This document shows, one piece after another, positions 15,046 to 20,597 of a stretch of 20,597 bases of DNA. How positions within the stretch are numbered: position 1 is the stretch's first letter; each line of letters opens with the position of its first letter. The stretch is from NCBI GenBank assembly GCA_019308625.1, contig JAFDHU010000025.1:1-20597 (forward strand), written 5' to 3'. The notes beneath the pieces were generated by a model. The model did no database searches, was not told where the DNA came from, and worked only from the letters and a program-made list of their open reading frames with translations. This stretch comes from Deltaproteobacteria bacterium. GTDB taxonomy: Bacteria > Desulfobacterota > Desulfobaccia > Desulfobaccales > 0-14-0-80-60-11. The translations under genes and the position numbers were made by a program.

Positions 15046-15121
15046 GGGCGGATAGCTCAGTAGGGAGAGCATCGGCCTTACAAGCCGGGGGTCAGAGGTT
15101 CGAATCCTCTTCCGCCTACCA
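15046..15121 (+). tRNA. tRNA-Val (anticodon TAC)
   Basis: The acceptor GGGCGGA (15046-15052) pairs with TCCGCCT, with a G-T first pair, then discriminator A and encoded CCA (15119-15121). The anticodon stem TCGGC/GCCGG encloses CTTACAA, anticodon TAC. The T-arm is AGAGG/CCTCT. It lies 13 bases upstream of the second tRNA-Asp. Confidence 0.95.
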
Positions 15122-15134
15122 GTCGCCTTCCAGC

Positions 15135-15212
15135 GGGGGCGTAGTTCAGCCAGGTGAGAACGCCGGCCTGTCACGCCGGAGGTCGCGAGTTCAAATCTCG
15201 TCGTCCCCGCCA
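15135..15212 (+). tRNA. tRNA-Asp (anticodon GTC), second copy
   Basis: It is nearly identical to the copy at 14782 with the same acceptor, anticodon loop CTGTCAC and T-stem. It differs in the D-loop (one base longer, AGCCAGGTGA) and one T-loop base. CCA is encoded (15210-15212). A strong terminator follows immediately. Confidence 0.95.
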
Positions 15213-15223
15213 TCCTGAATAAA

Positions 15224-15258
15224 AAGGGGCCAGCCAGCCGGCTGGCCCCTTGATTTTT
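15224..15258. terminator. Bidirectional intrinsic terminator
   Basis: Arms GGGGCCAGCC (15226-15235) and GGCTGGCCCC (15240-15249), extended by two A-T pairs, enclose loop AGCC. On the plus strand TTGATTTTT follows (end of the tRNA transcript). On the minus strand the hairpin leads into TTTTTATT (end of the carboxylase transcript). Confidence 0.85.
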
Positions 15259-15331
15259 GGACCGCCCTGATTTCCGCATTCTCCCAGATATTCTGGGCTT
15301 ACCCTCCCGGCCTGCCCCAGGGAGGGGCGAT

Positions 15332-16966
15332 TCACTCCACCTTGACGCTGATGGTCTGAAACACGTGGTCCACCGACAAGGTGGTGTGCACGTGGGCGCC
15401 CTCCCGGCGGGTGGAAATGATTTCTATGGTGTGGGGGATGCCCCGCTCGTCGGCGAAGGTGATGCGTTCCCCCGGCTCAAAGCCTCCCTGCCGGAACCAA
15501 ACCTCCGGGGGCAGGACCCAGGTCTGGCCGTATTTGGCCTCAAATTTGAAGAAGGCCAGGCTGTCGAAGGGGAACTGGAGGAACAGGGCCAGGTCTTCAT
15601 CGGAGGCCGGGCGCTTAAGCTCCCTCTCCAGCCGGGCCCGCTCCTGCTCCAGGTCAGGCTCCGGGGGCTTCACCTGGCCTCCCTCATCGTAGAGAATCTT
15701 GTGCCACTTCTTGCCGTCCCGGCGCTGATATTCCAGCACCTTTTCGCAGATCCAGTCCGCCGGCTCATAAAAGGGCAGCGGACCGTAGCGGCCCAGAATC
15801 AGGTTCTGGAGGTCCAGGGAAGGCCTCTCATAGCGGCCGTACAGCACGTTGCTCACCGCGGTGGTCCAGAGAATCTGGGACCCCGGGGTCACCGCCCACC
15901 AGTTGCCCAACTCCACCTGCACCCGGGCCAGCTCCTCCAGAATTTCCGGCATGCGCTCCAGGAAGCCGCCCCGGTCGGCCTGCTCAAACACGCTCAGCAC
16001 CGCCCCCCCGGTGAGCTTGTAGTTGGTCACCGCGGGGTCGTGCCCGCGGAAAGGGCTTTCAAAGGGCTCATAAATTTTCCGCTCCCGGCGGAGGAGGTCC
16101 GAGCTTTTCAGGAGGGCGGGCACATCAATGCCCTCGGCCTTCTTGTCGTAATCCTCCAGGGTCTGGATGAGGGTGAGGGCCGGAGCCTGCCCGTAGATGG
16201 AGCCGTAGCCGTGGTCGGCCACGTCGCAGATCTTCACCCCGGCCAGCACCGCGGCGATCATACGGCCGATGTCGTTGCCGTCGGTGTTGCAGCCGTGGTA
16301 GTGCAGGATGATATCGGGAAAGGCCCGGACAATGGCCTCCACCAACTGGCCGATGCGCTTGGGGGTGCCCAGGCCGGCGTAGTTCTTGATGGAAATAATC
16401 ACGTCCGGGCCGGTGACCTCCAGGATTTCCCCCACCTTCCGCACGTAATATTCATCGGTGTGCTCCTTGCCGGTGGAAAAGCAGATGCTGGGCATGAGCA
16501 GCCGGCCGGCTTTCTTAACCTCCTCAAACACCGGCACCATGTTGGGCACATGGTTCAAAAAGTCATACACCCGCCAGACATCCACATACTTGGCAAACTG
16601 ACGCACCACAAAGCGGATGACGTTTTCCGGATAGTGGCGGTAGCCGAAGAGATTGGCCCCCCGGCACACGGTCTGCAGCGGGGTGCGGGGCATATGCTGG
16701 CGGGCGAGGCGCAGCCGCTCGAAGGGGTTCACCTGCTTGCGCATGAGGTCCAGGTGGATGGAGGCCCCGCCGCTCACCTCCACGGCAAAGAAGCCCGCCG
16801 CGTCCCGGTGGGGCGCCACCCGCACCGTGGTCATGGGCATCAGGCGGTTCTTGAAGTCGGACTGGGATACGTCCCGTTCGTTGTTGCACAGGAAGTAGCC
16901 CTCCGCCCGCCTGAGAACTTCCAGAACCTCCGCCGGGCTCATGTCTCGGGTGATGCGGCCGTCCAT
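15332..16966 (-). CDS. Pyruvate carboxylase/oxaloacetate decarboxylase-type carboxyltransferase subunit, no biotinyl domain
   Basis: This 544-residue protein has the TIM-barrel carboxyltransferase fold that moves CO2 between carboxybiotin and an acceptor, probably pyruvate. Motifs: NNERDVSQS (metal-binding aspartate; homologues read TTLRDAHQS), CRGANLFGY, VDVWRVYDFLNHVPNM, IISIKNYAGLG (the lysine carbamylated in homologues), LHYHGCNTDGN (metal-binding HxH) and TNYKLTGGAV. The C-terminal part (from about residue 430) matches the PC tetramerisation region. No biotin-attachment motif (AMKM) or carrier domain occurs, and the protein stops at 15332-15334. The start ATG at 16966 has GGAG 6 bases upstream. 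It follows accC on the same strand by 110 bases and ends at a terminator. Substrate is uncertain because the N-terminal motif is divergent. Confidence 0.82.
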   Translation of the reverse strand: MDGRITRDMSPAEVLEVLRRAEGYFLCNNERDVSQSDFKNRLMPMTTVRVAPHRDAAGFFAVEVSGGASIHLDLMRKQVNPFERLRLARQHMPRTPLQTVCRGANLFGYRHYPENVIRFVVRQFAKYVDVWRVYDFLNHVPNMVPVFEEVKKAGRLLMPSICFSTGKEHTDEYYVRKVGEILEVTGPDVIISIKNYAGLGTPKRIGQLVEAIVRAFPDIILHYHGCNTDGNDIGRMIAAVLAGVKICDVADHGYGSIYGQAPALTLIQTLEDYDKKAEGIDVPALLKSSDLLRRERKIYEPFESPFRGHDPAVTNYKLTGGAVLSVFEQADRGGFLERMPEILEELARVQVELGNWWAVTPGSQILWTTAVSNVLYGRYERPSLDLQNLILGRYGPLPFYEPADWICEKVLEYQRRDGKKWHKILYDEGGQVKPPEPDLEQERARLERELKRPASDEDLALFLQFPFDSLAFFKFEAKYGQTWVLPPEVWFRQGGFEPGERITFADERGIPHTIEIISTRREGAHVHTTLSVDHVFQTISVKVE

Positions 16967-17064
16967 TTTTACTCCGTTTTCGGTGGTTTAGGAGCCCTCA
17001 GCCACCGTCACGGCCCGACTGCCGTGGGACCATTAAACCGTGACCAGCGCCGAATCCGCCCTCT

Positions 17065-17082
17065 AACCTTGAACTTTCAAGC
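17065..17082. repeat. Short 7-base repeat at the accC stop codon
   Basis: AACCTTG and AACTTTC, then AAGC, follow the same 7-base period and resemble the right array after lon. On the minus strand the repeat begins within the accC stop codon (17077-17079). Only two units are present, so chance cannot be excluded. The rest of the 110-base gap to 16966 shows only the ribosome binding site of the next gene. Confidence 0.5.
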
Positions 17083-17301
17083 ATACGGATTCTTGCCGAA
17101 GGCATTGATCTCGGCGATAAGCCGGGCTAGCTTGTCCACCCCTCGCTCGGTTTCCTGGTATTCCAGCAGTTGGGGATGCTCATCAATGTAGGAGGTGTCA
17201 AAGTTCATCCTCAAGAAATCCGGCTCCTGGACAATTTGTTGGAAGTAGGGGATGGTGGTCTTCACCCCCAGGATGAGAAAGCCCCGCAGGGAGGCCAGGT
17301 G
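17077..17301 (-). pseudogene. accC: C-terminal end of biotin carboxylase, out of frame with the rest
   Basis: This piece reads HLASLRGFLILGVKTTIPYF and continues to FDTSYIDEHPQLLEYQ and NAFGKNPYA, the usual C-terminal segment of acetyl-CoA/pyruvate biotin carboxylases. It has no start codon of its own; the GTG at 17265 is an internal valine. It belongs to the gene at 17262-18500 but is in another frame. The two are joined at 17295-17301, with about 10 residues missing between YGFTW and HLASLRG. Confidence 0.8.
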
Positions 17302-18500
17302 AAGCCGTACACCGTGAGCTTCACCATCAGGGAATCGTAATACGGCGGTATTTCATAGCCCTGATACACCGCGCCGTCCAGCCGCACGCCGGGCCCCCCC
17401 GGCGACTGATAGACCTGAATCACCCCGGGCGTGGCGAAAAAGTTGTTCTTGGGGTCTTCGGCGTTGATCCGCACTTGGATGGCAAAGCCCCGCTCCCTCA
17501 CCTGGTCCTGGGAGAAGCTGATGGGTTCACCCTGGGCAATGAGCAACTGCTCCCGGATGATGTCTATACCGGTCACCACTTCGGTGACCGTGTGCTCCAC
17601 TTGGATGCGGGTGTTCACTTCCAGGAAATAAAAGGAATCATCAGGGTCCACCAGAAACTCCACGGTGCCGGCGCTTTGGTAGCCGGCCTTTTGGGCCAGA
17701 CGCACGGCCGCTTGGCAGATGGCCTCCTGGAGGTCCGGCTTCAGCCCCCCGGGGGCGATTTCAATGAGCTTCTGATGGCGCCGCTGGATGGAGCAGTTGC
17801 GGGTCCCCAGATGCACCACGTTGCCGTAGGTGTCGGCCAGAATCTGCACTTCCACGTGGCGGGGACGGTGGATGCCCTTCTCCAGGTAGATGTCGTCGTT
17901 GCCGAAGGCCGCCCGGGCCTCGGAGCGGGACTGCGTAAGGCCGGCCAACAGCCCCCGGTCGTCAAACACCCGGCGGATGCCCCGGCCGCCTCCTCCGGAG
18001 ACCGCCTTGATCATCAGGGGATAGCCGTGCTCCTGGGCGAAGGCCAGGGCCTCTTGGTCGCCCTGCTCGCCAGGAGACAGCGCCTCAGTGGCCGGAATCA
18101 CCGGAATCCCCGACTCCAGGGCCAGGCGCCGGGCCACCACCTTGCTCCCCATGTCGCGGATTACCCGGGGCGGCGGCCCGATAAACACCAGACCTTCTTT
18201 AATGCAGGCCTCGGGAAAATCGGGGTTTTCCGACAAAAAGCCGTAGCCCGGGTGAATGGCCTGGGCCCCCGTCTGCCTGGCGGCCTCCATAATGCGCTCA
18301 ATGCTCAGATAATCGCGCCGGGGGCCGGGACCCACGCACACCACCTCATCGGCCCGCAGGATGTGGTAGGCATCTCTATCCGTCTCCTCGTAGATGGCCA
18401 CCACCTTGAGTCCCAGTTCCTGGGCCGAACGCATGATGCGCACCGCAATTTCCCCGCGGTTGGCCACCAGGACCTTGTCAAATTTGACCTTGCGCGACAT
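17262..18500 (-). CDS. accC: Biotin carboxylase (ATP-grasp), frameshifted near its C-terminus
   Basis: The enzyme carboxylates biotin on a carrier protein using ATP and bicarbonate. It reads KVLVANRGEIAVRIMRSA, IHPGYGFLSENPDF, KAVSGGGGRGIRRV (ATP-grasp glycine loop), GIHRPRHVEVQILAD, CSIQRRHQKLIEIAP and FLEVNTRIQVEHTVTE (catalytic glutamate/arginine region). The frame is authentic to YYDSLMVKLTVYGFTW, then ends in unrelated residues at 17262; the true C-terminus continues out of frame to 17077. ATG 18500 is the start because it begins MSRKVKFDKVLVANRG and the promoter lies at 18592-18620, upstream of it; a longer frame to 18620 runs into the promoter. It would act with the carboxyltransferase at 15332-16966. 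A biotin carrier is absent here. Confidence 0.9.
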   Translation of the reverse strand: MSRKVKFDKVLVANRGEIAVRIMRSAQELGLKVVAIYEETDRDAYHILRADEVVCVGPGPRRDYLSIERIMEAARQTGAQAIHPGYGFLSENPDFPEACIKEGLVFIGPPPRVIRDMGSKVVARRLALESGIPVIPATEALSPGEQGDQEALAFAQEHGYPLMIKAVSGGGGRGIRRVFDDRGLLAGLTQSRSEARAAFGNDDIYLEKGIHRPRHVEVQILADTYGNVVHLGTRNCSIQRRHQKLIEIAPGGLKPDLQEAICQAAVRLAQKAGYQSAGTVEFLVDPDDSFYFLEVNTRIQVEHTVTEVVTGIDIIREQLLIAQGEPISFSQDQVRERGFAIQVRINAEDPKNNFFATPGVIQVYQSPGGPGVRLDGAVYQGYEIPPYYDSLMVKLTVYGFTWPPCGAFSSWG

Positions 18501-18591
18501 GCCCACCTGCCTTCCAGCCTCCCCTGGTCCCCGAACGAGCCAGAGGGAGGATGGAGAGGGAATCCGCCGCCACCGCAGCCTGACTGGCTGG

Positions 18592-18620
18592 ATTGTAGTA
18601 TTTCTGGGAAGGAATGACAA
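18592..18620 (-). promoter_or_regulatory. Sigma70-type promoter of accC
   Basis: On the minus strand TTGTCA (18620-18615) and TACAAT (18597-18592) are separated by exactly 17 bases, each one base from consensus. The predicted leader to the ATG at 18500 is about 85 bases. This also rules out the longer accC start at 18620. Confidence 0.75.
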
Positions 18621-18691
18621 CCGTTATGCCCGGACCTTAGCCCGAATGGCCGCGGTCGGCGGTGCTCCAGGCGGCCCGGCAAATATTTGAC

Positions 18692-18766
18692 TTGACATGT
18701 AAACTTTTTTGTTACATGGTAGCTATAGTTATTCTGGTTCAAACACTATAGCTTCCAGAAACCAGA
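18692..18766 (+). promoter_or_regulatory. Control region with three inverted repeats, upstream of the parA unit
   Basis: A perfect -35 box TTGACA (18692-18697) opens an AT-rich island. Inverted repeat 1 is CATGTAA (18696-18702) and TTACATG (18712-18718). Repeat 2 has perfect 9-base arms AGCTATAGT (18721-18729) and ACTATAGCT (18745-18753). Repeat 3 is TCTGGTT (18733-18739) and AACCAGA (18760-18766). A TATAGT (18724-18729) could be a -10 box but lies 26 bases from TTGACA; CATGGT at the proper spacing is weak. The repeats look like operators. If transcribed, repeats 2 and 3 interleave as an H-type pseudoknot. A strong ribosome binding site follows at 18774-18780. Confidence 0.55.
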
Positions 18767-18785
18767 GTAACGCGGGGGAGGTTCC

Positions 18786-18947
18786 ATGCACACAGGTTAT
18801 CCGACGGCGGTAACCTGGCCAGCCGGTGTCATTCCGGCTGTTTCTCCAACGGAGGGGGAGTCAAGGGGGTACCTGTCCGCTTCGGTCAGCCCTTCTGAAT
18901 TGCTTTCTTCTTCCTATCGCCAAAGCCCCTCACCCTGCTCCGTCTGA
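18786..18947 (+). CDS. Possible 53-residue leader peptide (weak)
   Basis: ATG 18786 follows a strong ribosome binding site, GGGGGAGG, at 4-5 bases spacing and opens 53 codons beginning MHTGYPTAVTWPAG. Third-position GC is clearly lower than in neighbouring genes and the product is Ser/Pro-rich without a recognisable domain, so real coding is doubtful. Hairpins lie within it (CAGCCGG 18820-18826 with CCGGCTG 18834-18840) and just after it (ACACCG/CGGTGT near 18956-18970). It may be a translated leader regulating parA, or only an untranslated leader. The remaining bases to 19009 show no other feature. Confidence 0.25.
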   Translation: MHTGYPTAVTWPAGVIPAVSPTEGESRGYLSASVSPSELLSSSYRQSPSPCSV

Positions 18948-19009
18948 GTCGGAGGACACCGCTCCGGTGTGCCGGCTTCCCCGCCTTTACCTGCATGGGA
19001 GGGCGAACC

Positions 19010-20032
19010 ATGCGCCACAGCGGCAAAGATAGCCCTACAAACCGCCCCGGCCAACGGCAGTTTGACCAACTGGATCCCGGCCTGTCGGTCCGCCTGACCG
19101 CCACGCCGTGGCCGCCGCGGGGCCAGTGGCGCCAAAAACTGTGGGATCGCTGGGACCGGATGCACGGGCTGGGCCAGGCCAGCCGGGACCAGCGCCTCCA
19201 GACTCCGGTGGTCAATAACAACGCCTACGTCATCGCAGTCATCAACCAGAAGGGCGGCACCGGCAAGACCACCACCACCATCAATCTGAGCGCCGCGCTG
19301 GCCTACCTGGGTCACCGCACCCTGATGGTGGACCTTGACCCCCAGGCCCACACCACCATCGGCATCGGGGTAGAGCCGGATTCCTACATTGAATCCATGG
19401 CCGAGGTGATGAGCATCCCCCGCAAATCTGTAACCGATATCCTGTTGTCCACCTATATCAACGGGCTGGATGTGGCGCCGGCCCACATCCACCTGGCTCA
19501 TGTGGCGGAGCAGATTTACACCCGGGTGTTCCGGGAGACCATCCTGGCCCAAGCCCTGAGCCCCCTGGAATACGAGTTCATCCTCATTGACTGCCCTCCT
19601 TCCCTGGGAGTTTTGACCATCAACGCCCTGTATGCCTGCGACTTCATTATCATTCCCTGCCAGATTTCCCGCTACTCCCTGGACGGCTTGGCGGACTTGC
19701 TCACCACCATTGAAATGGTCAAGAACGTAAATATCCAGGACCTGTTCAAAGAAGATCTTTTCCGGGTGCTTCTCACCATGTATGACCACCGCAACCGGGT
19801 CACCAACCAGTATATTTTGGATGAGCTGAGACCTTACCGGGAGAAGACCTTCGCCACCATGACAGCACCGGCTCCCAGGACTACCAGCACCTGGCCCTGG
19901 AGTTCCTGCATCTGTACCAGCTGCGGACCGGGGGGCCCGACAAGGAGGCTGCGCTCCGCTTGGGGGAGCACCCCGATGCCTCGGTGGAATTCTAGGACAG
20001 TGCCAAGGAGTAAGTCATGCCCTCGGCCATGA
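19010..20032 (+). CDS. ParA/MinD-type ATPase with N-terminal extension, frameshifted near the C-terminus
   Basis: This is a deviant Walker A ATPase of the kind that positions DNA or complexes by dimerising on the nucleoid. A basic, Pro/Trp-rich extension (residues 1-72) precedes the core. The Walker A' motif is KGGTGKTT (81-88), VDLDPQAH is the A'-linked switch, and ILIDCPPSLG is Walker B. The frame matches ParA to DELRPYREKTFATM (19861), then becomes unrelated and ends at 20030-20032. In another frame DSTGSQDYQHLALEFLHLYQ continues to TAG at 19993-19995, the likely natural end. About 25 residues are missing. ATG 19010 is chosen for its GGGAGGG ribosome binding site (18997-19003). No parB is visible. 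A prim-pol-like gene follows. Confidence 0.8.
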   Translation: MRHSGKDSPTNRPGQRQFDQLDPGLSVRLTATPWPPRGQWRQKLWDRWDRMHGLGQASRDQRLQTPVVNNNAYVIAVINQKGGTGKTTTTINLSAALAYLGHRTLMVDLDPQAHTTIGIGVEPDSYIESMAEVMSIPRKSVTDILLSTYINGLDVAPAHIHLAHVAEQIYTRVFRETILAQALSPLEYEFILIDCPPSLGVLTINALYACDFIIIPCQISRYSLDGLADLLTTIEMVKNVNIQDLFKEDLFRVLLTMYDHRNRVTNQYILDELRPYREKTFATMTAPAPRTTSTWPWSSCICTSCGPGGPTRRLRSAWGSTPMPRWNSRTVPRSKSCPRP

Positions 20033-20597
20033 AGCTGCCCCGGGAGATGCCGCCTTCGCAATTTGCGGTCAGGGTCGGCCCGCAGGAGCTGGGGCACATC
20101 GTGGGTCTGCGGCGAAACCTGGAGCACGCCGGCGCCTTGGCGGAGTGGGCGGAGCGCTACCTTAAGCTCGGCTGGCCGCTGGTGGCCCTGGAGGCCGCCA
20201 CGGGAGGCCGCCTGCAGGTGGACTTCTCCCGGCCCCGGCAGATCTGGCGCAAGGCTCTTATGGATGCCAGCCTTCAAGGGCGGAAAGTCAGCCTGGCGGT
20301 ACGCCTGGGGGCCTTCTCCCGTCTGTTCGTCCTCAGGGTGGAGACCTGCCGGGGCCGCCTGCGGCTGGACCGCCTGGGGGACTGGCGCAGCCCCTGGGTC
20401 GCCGCGGCCGGAGCCCGGGAGCAACACTTTTATCTTAAGCCCCTTACTTGGCGGCTGTCCGGCTTTCAGGACCCGGATATTGCCCTTTTGGGGGAGACAA
20501 GGCCGGCCTTGGTCCCTCCGTCCCGAGACGTCGGGTCCCGCCACCCTTGGCGCTGGCTGCAAGCCCCCTGGGAGACTCCACCTCCCTTGCCACCCCC
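20017..20597 (+). CDS. Prim-pol-like (degenerate) protein, 3' end outside the window
   Basis: At least 193 residues are visible and the frame is still open at the window end. The start ATG 20017 has AAGGAG (20005-20010) at good spacing, and it lies 21 bases after the natural parA stop (19995). The order LAEWAERYLKLGWPLVAL (41-58), VRLGAFSRLFVLRVE (95-109) and EQHFYLKP (135-142) resembles the N-terminal domain of bifunctional DNA primase-polymerases (Prim-Pol, PF09250), which read GW.vfPl, G..SGLvvlDvD and H.yf. Here the two aspartates correspond to R107 and E109, so catalysis is unlikely; the histidine is kept. A C-terminal Pro-rich stretch begins near residue 185. The assignment rests on remote similarity and could be wrong. 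Confidence 0.5.
   Translation, partial: MPSAMKLPREMPPSQFAVRVGPQELGHIVGLRRNLEHAGALAEWAERYLKLGWPLVALEAATGGRLQVDFSRPRQIWRKALMDASLQGRKVSLAVRLGAFSRLFVLRVETCRGRLRLDRLGDWRSPWVAAAGAREQHFYLKPLTWRLSGFQDPDIALLGETRPALVPPSRDVGSRHPWRWLQAPWETPPPLPP

Noticed and set aside
15034..15279. Minus-strand open frame of 81 codons over the tRNA-Val/tRNA-Asp genes
   Set aside because: It is antisense to two tRNAs and a terminator; it resembles a frequent spurious annotation of tRNA loci.
15257..17191. Plus-strand open frame of 644 codons
   Set aside because: It lies antisense to the carboxyltransferase and the end of accC. It shows no family motifs, and long antisense frames are expected at this GC content.
17475..18617. 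Plus-strand open frame of 380 codons
   Set aside because: It is antisense to the well-supported biotin carboxylase and carries no domain motifs.
18900..19009. Possible cyclic-di-GMP riboswitch in the parA leader
   Set aside because: A short CCAAAGCCCC string recalled the GEMM motif, but the rest of the consensus, including the tetraloop-receptor side, is absent.

Overview
The window is GC-rich bacterial chromosome. Several traits together suggest a deltaproteobacterium (Desulfobacterota, perhaps near the Desulfobacca/Syntrophobacterales lineages): the block tRNA-Leu, tig, clpP, clpX, lon; a protein with an MJ0042-type zinc finger and a DUF3426-like domain; a DksA; and a stand-alone biotin carboxylase beside a separate carboxyltransferase. 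The assignment is an inference from gene content and style. No search was run.

Layout. Positions 1-686 (-) hold most of an NADP-type isocitrate dehydrogenase, cut by the window edge. A palindrome-rich gap follows. Next comes a compact minus-strand operon, dnaJ-like, moaC, dksA, rlmN (3986 down to 1013), with a good sigma70-type promoter at 4170-4198. On the plus strand, 4374-6091 carries three genes: a zinc-ribbon/DUF3426 membrane protein, an unrecognised protein and a 60-residue membrane protein. They converge on a minus-strand SHOCT-domain membrane protein (6159-6740), with an intrinsic terminator between them. An M18 aminopeptidase (6994-8430, -) lies beyond. From 8647 the plus strand carries tRNA-Leu and the protein quality-control block: trigger factor, ClpP, ClpX and Lon. 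Then come tRNA-Asp, tRNA-Val, tRNA-Asp and a bidirectional terminator. On the minus strand, 15332-18500 encodes a biotin carboxylase and a pyruvate-carboxylase-type carboxyltransferase. The right end (18690-20597, +) has a control region dense in inverted repeats, a ParA/MinD-type ATPase with an N-terminal extension, and a partial gene that resembles the N-terminal domain of bifunctional primase-polymerases but lacks the catalytic acidic pair.

How the genes work together. Trigger factor, ClpXP and Lon form the folding and proteolysis axis. DnaJ and DksA suggest co-expression of chaperone and transcription stress functions with RlmN and MoaC. AccC and the carboxyltransferase would be two parts of a biotin-dependent carboxylase whose biotin carrier is not in the window.

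Main oddities. (1) At least five short deletions interrupt conserved protein cores in the right half: tig, lon twice, accC and parA. Four shift the frame, and three or four junctions show short shared sequences. Sequence or assembly error is the simplest explanation; real gene decay is possible. (2) Intergenic gaps contain arrays of degenerate 7-base repeats that abut gene ends and partly occur as inverted pairs. (3) The 18696-18766 element can be drawn as stacked operators or as an H-type pseudoknot. (4) ParA sits beside a degenerate prim-pol-like protein.
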